A stretch of 64,000 bases of DNA from Lachnospiraceae bacterium (GCA_900199595.1 FZRB01000018.1:22364-86363), one strand, 5' to 3'; shown: positions 1 through 8,719, counted from the first letter of the stretch. Notes: generated by a model from the sequence alone, not told the origin. Program-made: numbers and translations.

Positions 1-53
1 GTAAGCTGTATTCAGTATGTACATGTAAATGTGTAAATGCCATTGGATTTTCC

Positions 54-806
54 TTATTTGAGCCTCAGGTTTTTGATTTCATTAAATATACTCTCTAAGC
101 ACGCAGATACTCTCGTGCCCATTCTATCTCTTTTTATTCTTCTTACATATTTTTTATTCAGGCTTCTCACAGCCTTATCATTGTATTTTTTCTCAAGTTT
201 TTTCTTCAGCTTCTTCTTATATTCCTGTCTCTTAAGATATTTCTTATATTCTTTCATATATCTTTTTGCATATCTGAAGGTCTTTTCTTCACCCTCTTCG
301 GCAAGCATATTCAGAAGCAGATTGATCTTTTTTCTGACATAAGGATGCATAGCACCCTTTGATTTTCCATTCAGGAAATAATCCAGAGCCGTCCTGTCTG
401 TATAGTCATTCTTATGATATATTTTGCTGGCTGCTACACGGTCACAGAACATTTCTACAATATAATTATCCGGCATTTTCATACCGACCATACTTCCATC
501 TCTTTTTACCAGATCATAATCTAGCCAGTACTCCAGATGATGCTTATTCCTCCCCTTATGATGAAGCCAGGAGGATGTATATCCCTTGTCCTCTCTTTCA
601 GCATCATTGGGACTTCTTGTCCCCTGATAATACTTAGCTCCAACCAGAAATTCTGATGGAGAATACTTTGACAGATCATGTAAAAGACCCTGCTTATAAA
701 GCCCGCATCTAAAACAGTTTCTGCCCACTTCAAACTTATGTTCATTTATGGTCTGAAGATGTTTAAACCACTTCTTTTCTTTTATTTTATCCATAATACC
801 CATCAT
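54..806 (-). CDS. DUF5662 family protein
   Basis: This 250-residue soluble protein has the conserved block I associate with DUF5662: a CFRCGLYKQGLLHDLSKYSP stretch near residue 35, then YYQGTRSPN, SWLHHKGRNKHHLEYW and MPDNYIVEMFCDR. The many His and Asp residues (HDLSKY, HHKGRNKHH) suggest a metal-binding helical fold of HD type; that is inference and no reaction is known to me. The C-terminal 70 residues are very basic, Lys/Arg-rich and probably helical. I chose the ATG at 806 because AGGAAG lies about 8 bases upstream; the longer reading frame adds 23 hydrophobic residues without a ribosome site. It is transcribed away from its right-hand neighbour. Confidence 0.8.
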   Translation of the reverse strand: MMGIMDKIKEKKWFKHLQTINEHKFEVGRNCFRCGLYKQGLLHDLSKYSPSEFLVGAKYYQGTRSPNDAEREDKGYTSSWLHHKGRNKHHLEYWLDYDLVKRDGSMVGMKMPDNYIVEMFCDRVAASKIYHKNDYTDRTALDYFLNGKSKGAMHPYVRKKINLLLNMLAEEGEEKTFRYAKRYMKEYKKYLKRQEYKKKLKKKLEKKYNDKAVRSLNKKYVRRIKRDRMGTRVSACLESIFNEIKNLRLK

Positions 807-986
807 AGTTTTTACTTCCTTAATGATTAGAATTCCACATTTATAAATTATAACAATAATCAACTTTTGATACAATAATAAAAAAGTATGGCACTATCCA
901 TGTTCTGATGATAGAATGACATAAGTGTCATAAGTCGGCACGCGTTCTTGCTTGCAAGAAAAGCGTGTTGACTTCATGACACGCAA

Positions 987-1127
987 AACACGAGGAAAAA
1001 GCATTTTTTGAAAAAAAATAGCGGTTTCCGAGTGTTTTCAGGATTGCGAGAGTTTTCGAAGAAAACGGAGCAATCCGTATGTCATTCAATTGATAAGCGT
1101 CTTAACACGAGGAAAAAGCATTTTTTG
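987..1127 (+). repeat. 24-bp direct repeat pair
   Basis: Two identical 24-bp copies at 987-1010 and 1104-1127, beginning AACACGAGGAAAAAGC and followed by a T-run and G. Their starts are 117 bp apart. The second copy ends about 17 bases before the start codon of the downstream gene, so it lies in that gene's leader. The nested hairpin at 1041-1085 sits between the copies. Confidence 0.8.
1041..1085 (+). promoter_or_regulatory. Nested leader hairpin element, copy 1
   Basis: The outer stem is GGATTGC (1041-1047) with GCAATCC (1070-1076). The inner stem is GTTTTC (1052-1057) with GAAAAC (1061-1066) and a GAA loop. The linkers are GAGA on the left and GGA on the right, and the tail is GTATGTCAT. 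The same outer stem, right linker and tail recur at 54454-54497 with a different inner stem, so this is a repeated structured element. Its position 60 bp before a start codon suggests a 5' leader role; that is inference. Confidence 0.6.
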
Positions 1128-1144
1128 TAAAAAAGGAAATCATT

Positions 1145-2029
1145 ATGCAGTTAAAAAATGAAGATAATTCAAATCAAAATGTAACAAATCAGAATCCTAA
1201 CCCTAATTATAACTCTGCTTCTCCAAATGGAAATTTTAATCAACAGACATCTCCTTATGGAAACAACACGGGGCAAACTGCCCCATACGGAAGCTATAAT
1301 CAACAGAATACTCCATACTATAATCAACAGAATACTCCATACTATAATCAACAGAATACTCCATATGGAAATAATAACCAGCAGGCAGTGATCAGTCAGA
1401 AGAGCAGCTTTCCGGTATGGCTTGTAATTCTTATAGCCGTTCTTGTTATAGGGGCAGCAGGATATTTTCTGCTTGGTACTTTTAATGATATATTCGGAAA
1501 GGCTGATTATACTCCGGGCACGGTAACTGACAAGTCCTATCAGAACAATTATTTTGAATTCAAAACAACACTTGGTTCCGGTTGGAAGGTAACTCAGAGT
1601 GTTTCTGATACTGAGCTTGTTAAGAAGACTCTTAATCAGAAGCAGGTTGTCACTGAGTTTTCTGCTCAGAATGATAAGTCAATAGAAGTCATTGGTTTTT
1701 CTGTACAGCAGACGCCTTATAACATAAAGGCCGTAGGAACAGATATAGATAATCTTATGGATAATCTGAAGTCTGAATTCGTAAAGGAAATGGAAGCCGG
1801 TGGATATAAGATATCAAATATAGAAAGAGATACCATGACCATAGCCGGAAAAACCTGCGAAGGCTTTAAAATGACAGGAAGAGTTGATGGAGTCAATATG
1901 GATCTGAGTCTGGTTCAGTTCTATATGTTCAAGGGAAATTATGTCGGCGCATTTTCCGCCGCTTCAACCTCCCAGGGAAAAGCAAAGCTTGTTATCACAA
2001 ATAATGTCAGTGAACTCTCTTCTAACTAA
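1145..2029 (+). CDS. Asn/Gln-rich single-pass membrane protein, unknown function
   Basis: The protein has 294 residues. The first ~85 are a low-complexity Asn/Gln/Pro/Tyr tail containing three exact NQQNTPYY-type octads, with no charged globular segment. One strongly hydrophobic helix follows (about residues 93-115, FPVWLVILIAVLVIGAAGYF). The last ~180 residues form a mixed alpha/beta domain that would face outside. That domain has an FEFKTTLGSGWKV start and an AGKTCEGFKMTG segment, reminiscent of PsbP/DUF1795-like lipid-surface domains, but I do not recognise the family. The tail-helix-domain order is common in small Clostridia envelope proteins. AAAGGA precedes the ATG. The gene is followed after 33 bp by the SDR gene and could be cotranscribed with it. 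Confidence 0.75.
   Translation: MQLKNEDNSNQNVTNQNPNPNYNSASPNGNFNQQTSPYGNNTGQTAPYGSYNQQNTPYYNQQNTPYYNQQNTPYGNNNQQAVISQKSSFPVWLVILIAVLVIGAAGYFLLGTFNDIFGKADYTPGTVTDKSYQNNYFEFKTTLGSGWKVTQSVSDTELVKKTLNQKQVVTEFSAQNDKSIEVIGFSVQQTPYNIKAVGTDIDNLMDNLKSEFVKEMEAGGYKISNIERDTMTIAGKTCEGFKMTGRVDGVNMDLSLVQFYMFKGNYVGAFSAASTSQGKAKLVITNNVSELSSN
1295..1366 (+). repeat. Intragenic 24-bp tandem repeat, three copies
   Basis: Three consecutive 24-bp units at 1295-1318, 1319-1342 and 1343-1366 begin TATAATCAACAG; the last differs only at its final base. They encode YNQQNTPY three times in the disordered tail of the membrane protein. The copies are nearly identical at nucleotide level, so the array is recent and likely to vary in copy number between strains. 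Confidence 0.85.
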
Positions 2030-2062
2030 TAACAAATAAAGTGAATAATCTGGAGACCAATA

Positions 2063-2839
2063 ATGATCAAAAATACATATGCAGTAGTGACAGGCGCCAG
2101 CAGCGGACTTGGACTGGAATTTGCCAAACAGCTTTCGGAAAGAGGTTATAAGCTGGTCCTTGTTGCAAGACGCAAAGATAAACTCGAAAAAATACAGGGC
2201 ATATTAAAAACTGAAAGTAAAATAATCGTTGCTGACTTAAGTGACAGGTCGGAATGTGTAAGGGTTGTCGAAGAAGTAAAGGATCTGGAAGTCGAAGTAT
2301 TTATTAACAATGCGGGCTTCGGAGACTGCGGAAGATTTTACGAAACTGATATAAATAAAGAACTGGGAATGATAGATGTAAATGTAACGGCTGTTCACAT
2401 CCTCATGAAGCTTATGCTCATGAAAATGAAGGCTAAGGTAAGCGGCGCCTATATACTTAATGTGGCTTCCTCTGCAGGACTTTTTCCTGGCGGACCATAT
2501 ATGGCAACCTACTATGCAACAAAGGCCTATGTAACAAGTCTTACCCAGGCCGTTTCAAGGGAGATGAAAGAAGCCGGAAGTGATATATACATCGGAGCTC
2601 TCTGTCCCGGACCGGTGGATACAGAGTTTAACGATGTGGCGGATGTTCAGTTTGCTCTAAGGGGAATGAATCCAAAGGACTGTGTAAGCTATGCATTAAA
2701 GCAGATGTTCAGATACAGGAAGGAAATTATAGTCCCCACCCTGAGAATGAAGATAGCAGTTTTGGGAACAAGACTCCTTCCTCGCGATCAGGTAGTAGCA
2801 ATGACAGGTGGACAACAGAAAAAGAAAAAGGATTTTTAG
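2063..2839 (+). CDS. Short-chain dehydrogenase/reductase (SDR)
   Basis: This 258-residue cytosolic NAD(P)-dependent oxidoreductase has the classical SDR pattern. The nucleotide loop is TGASSGLGLEFA near the N-terminus, ARRKDKL after beta-2 suggests NADP preference, then NNAGFGD. The catalytic serine is in NVASSAGLFPGG, and YYATK supplies the YxxxK pair. The CPGPVDTEF loop follows. The sequence resembles the broad YqjQ/DltE-like branch, so the substrate cannot be named. The C-terminus is a Lys run (QQKKKKDF). GGAGACC precedes the ATG. Confidence 0.9.
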   Translation: MIKNTYAVVTGASSGLGLEFAKQLSERGYKLVLVARRKDKLEKIQGILKTESKIIVADLSDRSECVRVVEEVKDLEVEVFINNAGFGDCGRFYETDINKELGMIDVNVTAVHILMKLMLMKMKAKVSGAYILNVASSAGLFPGGPYMATYYATKAYVTSLTQAVSREMKEAGSDIYIGALCPGPVDTEFNDVADVQFALRGMNPKDCVSYALKQMFRYRKEIIVPTLRMKIAVLGTRLLPRDQVVAMTGGQQKKKKDF

Positions 2840-2872
2840 CATACATTTAACTTCTCATAACTGTGCATATTT

Positions 2873-2922
2873 GTTATAATAATTTTCAGAGTTGCTTTAG
2901 CAATTTTCGATCCGTATATCAT
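2873..2922 (+). promoter_or_regulatory. Extended -10 promoter and degenerate leader hairpin, copy 3
   Basis: TGTTATAAT (2872-2880) fits an extended -10 box; no good -35 is visible. Directly after it is a hairpin, GTTGC (2891-2895), loop TTTA, GCAAT (2900-2904), followed by a GATCCGTATATCAT tail. The inner stem and tail match the leader element at 54454-54497, but the outer GGATTGC arm is lost. Transcription of the desulfoferrodoxin gene would start at or within this element. Confidence 0.5.
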
Positions 2923-2956
2923 AATCGGGGTTAAAAAAAATTAGGAGGATTACAAA

Positions 2957-3331
2957 ATGAAGGTATTTAAGTGTACAAAATGTAACAACATGATTTCGTA
3001 TCTTGAGAAGGATGCATGTGACGTTAAATGCTGTGGAGAAACAATGGTTGAGATAGTACCTAATACTACAGACGCAGCCGGCGAAAAGCATGTTCCTGTT
3101 ATCGAGGTTGATGGAAATATCGTAACAGTAAAGGTTGGTTCTGTAGAACATCCTATGACAGAGGCTCATCTCATCAAATGGATTGCTATTGAAACAGAGC
3201 AGGGAAGACAGCGTAAGACCCTAACTCCTGAAGATAAGCCTGAAGCTACATTTGCTCTTGTAGACGGCGATAAGGTTAAGGAAGCTTACGAGTTCTGCAA
3301 CCTTCACGGACTTTGGAAGGCAGAGGCATAA
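2957..3331 (+). CDS. Desulfoferrodoxin (superoxide reductase)
   Basis: The product has 124 residues, the usual size of the two-domain family. The N-terminal desulforedoxin-like domain has C6-x2-C9 and C25-C26, four Cys ligands for a FeCys4 centre. The C-terminal neelaredoxin-type domain has the superoxide-reductase ligands: EKHVPVIEV, VEHPM, EAHLIKWI and CNLHGLW near the end. It reduces superoxide to hydrogen peroxide in the cytosol of anaerobes without releasing oxygen, with electrons usually from rubredoxin. AGGAGG lies before the ATG. It appears to be a single-gene unit, with its own extended -10 promoter and a strong bidirectional terminator. Confidence 0.95.
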   Translation: MKVFKCTKCNNMISYLEKDACDVKCCGETMVEIVPNTTDAAGEKHVPVIEVDGNIVTVKVGSVEHPMTEAHLIKWIAIETEQGRQRKTLTPEDKPEATFALVDGDKVKEAYEFCNLHGLWKAEA

Positions 3332-3344
3332 TCTGCTACTCAAT

Positions 3345-3392
3345 AAAAAAGATGACAGAAGTGGCACTGGTTCACTTCTGTCATCTTTTTTT
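3345..3392. terminator. Bidirectional terminator, GGTTC-loop family copy 1
   Basis: An A6-led stem GATGACAGAAGTG (3351-3363), loop GCACTGGTT (3364-3372), and the complementary arm ending in a T7 run. It separates convergent genes (desulfoferrodoxin and YdcF-like) and touches the stop codon of the latter, so it should work in both directions. The loop sequence recurs at 19099-19107. Confidence 0.9.
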
Positions 3393-4170
3393 AATTTAGT
3401 ATGTATTCTGCCAGAATTCCGTACATTTCCCTTACATAGTAGGTAGGAAGAAGCCACCAGGCTGTCTTTGCAGATACCGCCCCATGCTTAAGTCCATACT
3501 TATCTGCTATTTTTCCGGCTCTGTATTCATGAAATTCATTTGTGGCAATTGATATGCTGCTTCCAAGATCATTATCATCCATTATCTGTTTTGAAAATCT
3601 GATATTTTCATCTGTAGAAGTAGACTTATCCTCCATGAGTATACGATTTTTTGAAATGCCTTTACTTATCAGCCATCTTCTCATGCATTCAGCTTCCGAG
3701 ATATCTTCTCCTTCACCGGTTCCTCCGGACACTATACAAACCGTATCAGGATAAGTTTCTAAATAATCCTTCGCCACCGTAAGTCTTTCAACCATCATAA
3801 GACTCGGAGATTCTCCCCTGACCTGACAACCGAGAACTATAAGCACCGCATTTTTCTCAAACCTCTCATAACAGCCCTTTACTATACAGGTTGTTGTCAC
3901 TATCGCCAGAACCAGTATAGTAGCTGCCACAGCTGAAACTATTATAAGAAATATTTTTCCACCAGACACAGACCATAGCTTTAATATCGTCTGGTTTATC
4001 TGCTTCATAAAAAAACCGTACAAGATCAGTATAAGCGATATGATTATTCCGGTTACATTGCCGATGTTCAGGATGCCCCAATAGATCACATTTGTAAACA
4101 ATAGGAAACATATCAATCCGATTAAAATAAATATTACTGGTAAAACTTTTTCTCTCATATCTTTTTCCAT
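3391..4170 (-). CDS. YdcF/SanA-like membrane protein (DUF218)
   Basis: A 259-residue protein with about four N-terminal hydrophobic helices (residues 8-105) and a C-terminal DUF218 domain. That domain shows the family hallmarks: VLGCQVRGESPS, RLTVAKDYLE, IVSGGTGEGEDISEAECMRRWL, ILMEDKSTSTDENIRFS and ATNEFHEYRA. Members of this family are linked to envelope integrity and vancomycin-barrier phenotypes in enterobacteria; the biochemical activity is unknown. The ATG at 4170 has no clear ribosome site, so the start could be a few codons downstream. The gene lies after the amino-acid ABC operon terminator and is probably expressed separately. Confidence 0.85.
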   Translation of the reverse strand: MEKDMREKVLPVIFILIGLICFLLFTNVIYWGILNIGNVTGIIISLILILYGFFMKQINQTILKLWSVSGGKIFLIIVSAVAATILVLAIVTTTCIVKGCYERFEKNAVLIVLGCQVRGESPSLMMVERLTVAKDYLETYPDTVCIVSGGTGEGEDISEAECMRRWLISKGISKNRILMEDKSTSTDENIRFSKQIMDDNDLGSSISIATNEFHEYRAGKIADKYGLKHGAVSAKTAWWLLPTYYVREMYGILAEYILN

Positions 4171-4174
4171 TAAT

Positions 4175-4209
4175 AAAAATCGGCGTACTGCTATAATACA
4201 CCGATTTTT
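4175..4209 (-). terminator. Terminator after amino-acid ABC operon
   Basis: AAAAATCGG and CCGATTTTT arms (9 bp, extendable around one mismatch) enclose a 17-base loop. On the minus strand the right arm ends in a T-run just after the substrate-binding-protein gene. The hairpin lies directly upstream of the YdcF-like start codon. Confidence 0.65.
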
Positions 4210-4237
4210 AACTAGTTTATTCTTTGTTTAATAAATA

Positions 4238-5047
4238 TTACTCTGAATCTGAAGATGTATCAGCATCAAGGTACTCTACAGAAATGCTTGAAATAGTACC
4301 ATCACTTAACATCTTGTTGATGGACTCATTTATCTGATTGAGAAGCTCTGTATTACCCTTCTTTACAGCAATACCGTATTCTTCAGCACCAAATGTATCA
4401 GTATCCTCTACTATCTTGATACCCTGGTTATCACCAACATATTTTTCAGCTGTAGCTGAGTCGATAACAACAACATCACACTTACCATTCATAAGCTCAA
4501 GAATTGTTTCTGATCCCTTCTTGAAAGCTTCGTAGCTGTATCCAAGGCCCTTTACACACTCTTCACCTGTGTATCCCTGAACAACTGCTATCTTCTTATC
4601 TGCCATATCAGATGCCTTCTTGATCTCAGAATCTTCTTTAACGATCATAACCTGTGTAGCTGTATAATATGGAACTGAAAAATCAACTGCTTCCTTTCTC
4701 TCATCTGTAATGGTCATACCTGCAATAACTGCATCAACCTGACCATTCTGAAGTGCAAGAAGAAGTGAATCAAATTCCATATTGTTTATAGATGCTGTCT
4801 TTCCGTTATCTTCAGCTATCTTCTTTGCAATAGCCATATCGATACCATCAAAACCATCTACAACGCCTTCTCCTCCAACATACTCAAATGGAGGGAACTC
4901 TGCATTTGTTCCAAATACTATTTTTCCACCTGTAGTGTTGCTTTCTTCTTTAACTGTTTCATCAGTTTTTGCCGAACCACATGCTGCCATTGATAATGTC
5001 ATAACTGCTGCAAGACCAAGTACAGCTATCTTTTTTACTAGTTTCAT
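4238..5047 (-). CDS. Amino-acid ABC transporter substrate-binding lipoprotein
   Basis: A 269-residue extracellular solute-binding protein of family 3. The signal peptide ends in a lipobox-like LSMAAC (Cys about residue 22), so the mature protein should be lipid-anchored. The fold markers are FPPFEYVGGEGVVDGFDGIDMAIAKKIAE, LLLALQNGQVDAVIAGMTITDERKEAVDFS and the AVQGYTGEE hinge, then YGIAVKKGNTELL. These match polar amino-acid/cystine/glutamine binders; the ligand cannot be fixed. It is the last gene of a permease - ATPase - binding protein operon, 116 bp after the ATPase gene. It has its own strong AGGAGG, which may allow higher expression. Confidence 0.92.
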   Translation of the reverse strand: MKLVKKIAVLGLAAVMTLSMAACGSAKTDETVKEESNTTGGKIVFGTNAEFPPFEYVGGEGVVDGFDGIDMAIAKKIAEDNGKTASINNMEFDSLLLALQNGQVDAVIAGMTITDERKEAVDFSVPYYTATQVMIVKEDSEIKKASDMADKKIAVVQGYTGEECVKGLGYSYEAFKKGSETILELMNGKCDVVVIDSATAEKYVGDNQGIKIVEDTDTFGAEEYGIAVKKGNTELLNQINESINKMLSDGTISSISVEYLDADTSSDSE

Positions 5048-5163
5048 TTCTGTTTTCCTCCTTATATTACGGAACCGTAAATACAGCTCCTAAGATTCCT
5101 CGTCGCTAATGCTACTCGGAATGAAATAACTATTTTATTCTTCGAAAGTTAAGTAAGCTACGA

Positions 5164-5886
5164 TTACAGAACCTTACTCAGAAATTCTCTGGTTCTGTCA
5201 TTCTGAGGATTCTCAAATATATCCTCCGGCGTACCCTGCTCTATTATCTCACCTTCGTCCATAAAAAGGATTCTGCTTCCAACCTCTCTGGCAAAGCCCA
5301 TCTCGTGAGTAACAACCACCATGGTCATTCCACTCTTTGCAAGACGTTTCATAACATCCAGAACTTCTCCAACCATTTCAGGATCAAGCGCCGATGTAGG
5401 CTCATCAAAGAGCATGATTTCCGGCTCCATGGCAAGCGATCTTGCAATAGCAATTCTCTGCTGCTGACCACCTGACAGCTGCTTAGGATATACATTTGCC
5501 TTATCCTCAAGTCCAACTATTTTAAGCAGCTCATCTGCCTTTTTATCTGCCTCTGCCTGTGTCATTTTCTTCAGCTTCACAGGTGCAAGAGTAATATTTT
5601 TACGGACCGTAAGATGTGGAAACAGATTAAAATGCTGGAAAACCATTCCCATCTTGGCACGAATCTGATTAATATTTACTCCATGCTGATTTATCTGCTG
5701 ATCATCCACCCAGATTTCACCGGACTGAGGCTTCTCAAGCAGATTCAGACATCTTAAAAATGTACTTTTACCGGATCCGGATGGACCGATAACAACCACA
5801 ACTTCACCGTCGTCTATATGTTCAGTTATTCCCTTAAGAACCTCAACTCCGTTAAAGCTCTTGTGTAAATCATTTACCTTTATCAT
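5164..5886 (-). CDS. Polar amino-acid ABC transporter ATP-binding protein (GlnQ-like)
   Basis: This 240-residue ATPase has every motif expected of the PAAT subfamily: Walker [11 protein letters not shown]-loop [16 protein letters not shown], signature LSGGQQQR, Walker [15 protein letters not shown] and the H-switch [13 protein letters not shown]. It energises import by the permease encoded 20 bp upstream and the binding protein encoded downstream. Length and sequence are canonical with no missing residue. Confidence 0.95.
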   Translation of the reverse strand: MIKVNDLHKSFNGVEVLKGITEHIDDGEVVVVIGPSGSGKSTFLRCLNLLEKPQSGEIWVDDQQINQHGVNINQIRAKMGMVFQHFNLFPHLTVRKNITLAPVKLKKMTQAEADKKADELLKIVGLEDKANVYPKQLSGGQQQRIAIARSLAMEPEIMLFDEPTSALDPEMVGEVLDVMKRLAKSGMTMVVVTHEMGFAREVGSRILFMDEGEIIEQGTPEDIFENPQNDRTREFLSKVL

Positions 5887-5906
5887 AGCATTTTCCTTAA
5901 TGGGAC

Positions 5907-6605
5907 TTATCTCTGGTCTGACTTTCTCAGCCTGTTCTCAACTCTTCCGAGTACAAGCGTAAGCACCTTTATTATAACGAAATAAATAATTGCTGTTGCA
6001 ATAAGCGGCATAAACGCCTCATAAGTCGCACTTTTTATAAAGTCTCCGGCCTTCTGGATATCCACGAGACCTACGTAACCTACTATTGCAGTTTCCTTTA
6101 TAAGAGTTATGAACTCGTTACACATAGCAGGGAATATATTCTTAACTGCCTGCGGAACTATGATGTTCATCATCGTCTGGCTCTTACTGAGTCCAAGAGA
6201 TAATCCCGCTTCTGTCTGACCTTTATCTATAGAAAGAATTCCCGCTCTGATTATTTCTGATACATACGCACCGGAATTAATAGAAAATGCGATAGCCGCT
6301 ATAATCCATTTCTCCCAGTTAACTGTTGCAAACACTACAAAATATATTATCATCAGCTGAGTAACCGATGGTGTTCCACGAATAATATCCGTATATATCT
6401 TTCCGATCAGATTGAGCGGTTTCTTCTTTGACAGATTAAAGAGAGCAATAATAAAGCCGATAACAAGCCCCATGGCAGCAGCAAGAAGTGCAACCTTAAC
6501 AGTTACACCAATTCCACTTAGAAGCAGCTTATATCTGTCATCTCTTATGAAACATTTATCAAATGTTTCTGAAAATGTTGAATAATATATACCGTGATGG
6601 AGCAT
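5907..6605 (-). CDS. Polar amino-acid ABC transporter permease
   Basis: A 232-residue membrane protein with about five helices and the binding-protein-dependent transport motif [33 protein letters not shown], the EAA loop that contacts the ATPase. It is first in the operon. The ribosome site AGGTGA lies close to the ATG. A single permease gene implies a homodimeric channel. Between it and the upstream operon is a strong terminator, so it must have its own promoter in the ~60 bp gap. Confidence 0.93.
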   Translation of the reverse strand: MLHHGIYYSTFSETFDKCFIRDDRYKLLLSGIGVTVKVALLAAAMGLVIGFIIALFNLSKKKPLNLIGKIYTDIIRGTPSVTQLMIIYFVVFATVNWEKWIIAAIAFSINSGAYVSEIIRAGILSIDKGQTEAGLSLGLSKSQTMMNIIVPQAVKNIFPAMCNEFITLIKETAIVGYVGLVDIQKAGDFIKSATYEAFMPLIATAIIYFVIIKVLTLVLGRVENRLRKSDQR

Positions 6606-6663
6606 ATCGTCACCTATAAAATCAAAAATGTTACTTCATAAATTTCAAAAGAAAAAATCAAGT

Positions 6664-6701
6664 AAAAAAATAGTGGGTTGTATACAACATACAACCCACT
6701 A
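6664..6701 (-). terminator. Terminator of the PadR/DUF1700/DUF4097 operon
   Basis: A 13-bp perfect stem, TAGTGGGTTGTAT (6671-6683) with its complement (6689-6701) and a 5-base loop. A run of seven T follows on the minus strand. It lies 60 bp after the DUF4097 gene. Confidence 0.9.
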
Positions 6702-6763
6702 ATAATTGCATAAAATCCGCATAAAGTCAATGATTTGTTGGTTTTAACTTACCATTCAGGGCA

Positions 6764-7666
6764 TTAGAAATCAATATCTATATTTCCGGCATTTGCATTA
6801 ACCTTTATAGATTTTCCTGATTTTCCTTCAAAACTAAACTTATTTCCCTGTTTTTCACCATCTATTTTAAGATTTCCAAAATCAGCCTTTGCGTCGATAC
6901 TGTAGTCAGCCATCTCACCTATAATATCCAGCTTTACATTTCCTGCATCAGCTTTAATATCAACATTACTTATTCTTGTTTTTTCTATTTTAGTATTTCC
7001 AGCATCGGTATCCAGTGTGAGGTCTGTGATTTCAGAATCTTCGATTTTGAAATTACCATAATCCACATCGCCATCTATTTTATCAGCCTTTGTATCATTT
7101 AATGACAAATTTCCTGCATTGGATTTGAATAAAGCATCTCCAAGTTCCGATTCATTAATTTTGATATTACCTGCATCGGTATCTACATCCAGTTTAGCCA
7201 TAGTCTGGGTTTCAATAAGCAGATCACCGGCATTAATATCTACTTTACATTCATTTATTGCAGTTCCCTTTGGTATGAATATATCTACATGAGAATCATC
7301 CAGCTCTTCGAATCCCAAATGAAATCTAAACTTTTTGCTGTTTTCTTTTTCCTTTATTATGAGTTTTCCATTGTCATTTTTTATTTCCGGAGCTTCTTCA
7401 TATACCTTATATACTACCTTGAAGCTGTCTCCTTCGATTATATTCACATCTGAAGCACTCATATCTATATCAATGTCTGAAAAAGCACCAGTCTCCACTT
7501 CTCCTGACTTCATGTTTTTTTCATTAACTGAATGTATTCTTCTGTTTACTAAATCTATATCAAAATCTGTAGCAGCACCCATTTTCCAGCCGGCAATGAC
7601 CATGACAACTCCCAGAGCAAATAGTACTGCACATATAATAAGAGTTATTATCAATCCCTTTTTCAT
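6764..7666 (-). CDS. DUF4097 beta-helix envelope protein
   Basis: This 300-residue protein starts with one hydrophobic helix (KGLIITLIICAVLFALGVVMVIAG). It is followed by a repetitive beta-strand domain in which an (N/D)AGN-x-K/L-type turn recurs about every 20 residues (DAGNIKI, NAGNLSL, DAGNTKI, DAGNVKL, NAGNIDI). That is the DUF4097 putative-adhesin right-handed beta-helix pattern. The domain most likely faces outside; function is unknown. Its start overlaps the stop of the DUF1700 gene as TAATG, with GGAGGAG upstream, so translation is coupled. The set PadR, DUF1700 and DUF4097 is a recurrent Firmicutes envelope-response operon. Confidence 0.88.
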   Translation of the reverse strand: MKKGLIITLIICAVLFALGVVMVIAGWKMGAATDFDIDLVNRRIHSVNEKNMKSGEVETGAFSDIDIDMSASDVNIIEGDSFKVVYKVYEEAPEIKNDNGKLIIKEKENSKKFRFHLGFEELDDSHVDIFIPKGTAINECKVDINAGDLLIETQTMAKLDVDTDAGNIKINESELGDALFKSNAGNLSLNDTKADKIDGDVDYGNFKIEDSEITDLTLDTDAGNTKIEKTRISNVDIKADAGNVKLDIIGEMADYSIDAKADFGNLKIDGEKQGNKFSFEGKSGKSIKVNANAGNIDIDF

Positions 7667-8271
7667 TAGTTTGCTCCTCCTGCCTTAACTTCATCTTTCT
7701 TCTTTTTTCCTATATTTCTCAGCAGTTTGATGAGTCCTCTGATAATTACTTCACCCAGCTTATAGAAGCCTATACATAGAACTATTCCAACAGAGAAGCA
7801 TATAAGTCCCGCTCCGACGATGAGCATCACCTGAGCCATTGACTCAGCCCAAAACGCTGCACATATAACTCCTATTCCACTAAGTGTAACCGCTGCTCCT
7901 GCAGCAAGCATTGAAAATACCACAGCAATTACAGCTACAAATACTGCAAATATCACAGATACTATGGCAATTGCTATAGGAAGTGCTATAGGAGCCGCAA
8001 ATATACCAAGTATTATATACCAGATGGCTCTTGAACTATTCTTCGCACCACCCTCTGTTTCTGCTTTAACAATCTGCTTTTCACTGGCCTCATCTATTAT
8101 TCTCGATGCCACTTCATCAACCGTTCCGACCAGCGGAGTAACATCCTGATTATCATCAATTCCCGCATCCAGAAAATATTCTGCGTAATACTTCATAGCA
8201 TCGTCATAATCCTCTTTAGGAAGCCTTCTGAGTCTTCTGGATAATTCTGACATAAATGTTATCTTATTCAT
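7666..8271 (-). CDS. DUF1700 (HAAS-type) membrane protein
   Basis: A 201-residue protein. The N-terminal ~65 residues carry the HAAS/DUF1700 helical signature (MSELSRRLRRLPKEDYDDAMKYYAEYFLDA and EVASRIIDEASEKQI). Three to four hydrophobic helices follow (about residues 84-185), ending in a Lys-rich tail. Such proteins are encoded beside PadR regulators and are thought to act as membrane sensors or antagonists; the mechanism is not established. I chose the ATG at 8271, with AAAGGA about 8 bases upstream, over the GTG one codon earlier. Confidence 0.85.
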   Translation of the reverse strand: MNKITFMSELSRRLRRLPKEDYDDAMKYYAEYFLDAGIDDNQDVTPLVGTVDEVASRIIDEASEKQIVKAETEGGAKNSSRAIWYIILGIFAAPIALPIAIAIVSVIFAVFVAVIAVVFSMLAAGAAVTLSGIGVICAAFWAESMAQVMLIVGAGLICFSVGIVLCIGFYKLGEVIIRGLIKLLRNIGKKKKDEVKAGGAN

Positions 8272-8317
8272 CACTGTATCCTTTCACCTTTTTTCATTTA
8301 ACCATATTATTCTTTAT

Positions 8318-8620
8318 CTATCCAAGCAGTAAGTCAATCTTTCCCTTATAGGCATCCCATTCTTCTCTGTAATGCAGAAGTATGTTTTTTCCCTCATCAG
8401 TTATTCTGTAGTATCTTCTGTTTCGTCCCTGATAGGGCTGATCATAGGTTTCCAGATATTTTTCCTTTTGCAGCCTTCTAAGAACCGGATATAGTGTTGA
8501 TTCGGATATGTCTATCAGCTCTCTGACCTTTTGTGTCAATGTATAGCCATAAGAATCTCCGTTTGCTACTATCCCCAGAACACATGCATCAAGAAGCGGT
8601 GCAGCAACCTGGTATGTCAT
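8318..8620 (-). CDS. PadR family transcriptional regulator
   Basis: A 100-residue winged-helix protein with the PadR signature: ACVLGIVANGDSYGYTLTQKVRELIDISESTLYPVLRRLQKEKYLETYDQPYQGRNRRYYRITDEGKN. It lacks a long C-terminal dimerisation arm and so belongs to the short PadR-s2 class. It is first in the operon with DUF1700 and DUF4097 and probably represses its own promoter. A candidate palindrome lies at 8720-8744. AGGAGG is well placed before the ATG. Confidence 0.93.
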   Translation of the reverse strand: MTYQVAAPLLDACVLGIVANGDSYGYTLTQKVRELIDISESTLYPVLRRLQKEKYLETYDQPYQGRNRRYYRITDEGKNILLHYREEWDAYKGKIDLLLG

Positions 8621-8719
8621 CTTGTTTCCTCCTTTTTTAATTAATGAAGAAAATAATTCTTATTCATACAATAATGTTTTAATAATAATAATGTTTTTTC
8701 AACAATATTATTTATTTAT

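Larger units (their letters stand above)
807..1144. other. Intergenic region, divergent, with hairpins and repeats
   Basis: This 338-bp gap separates two divergent genes and has no credible ORF. It holds a small ATGACA/TGTCAT hairpin (about 917-932), a nested hairpin at about 939-966 (CACGC/GCGTG outer stem, TTCTTG/CAAGAA inner stem), two copies of a 24-bp direct repeat, and the nested leader element at 1041-1085. The ribosome site AAAGGA sits just before the ATG at 1145. Promoters for both genes should lie here, but I could not fix them. Confidence 0.6.

Noticed and set aside
1295..1366. CRISPR-like array
   Set aside because: The 24-bp units are directly adjacent without spacers and encode protein repeats.
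5048..5163. Possible extra gene or attenuator between ABC ATPase and binding-protein genes
   Set aside because: The 116-bp gap has no ORF and no convincing stem with T-run; left unannotated.
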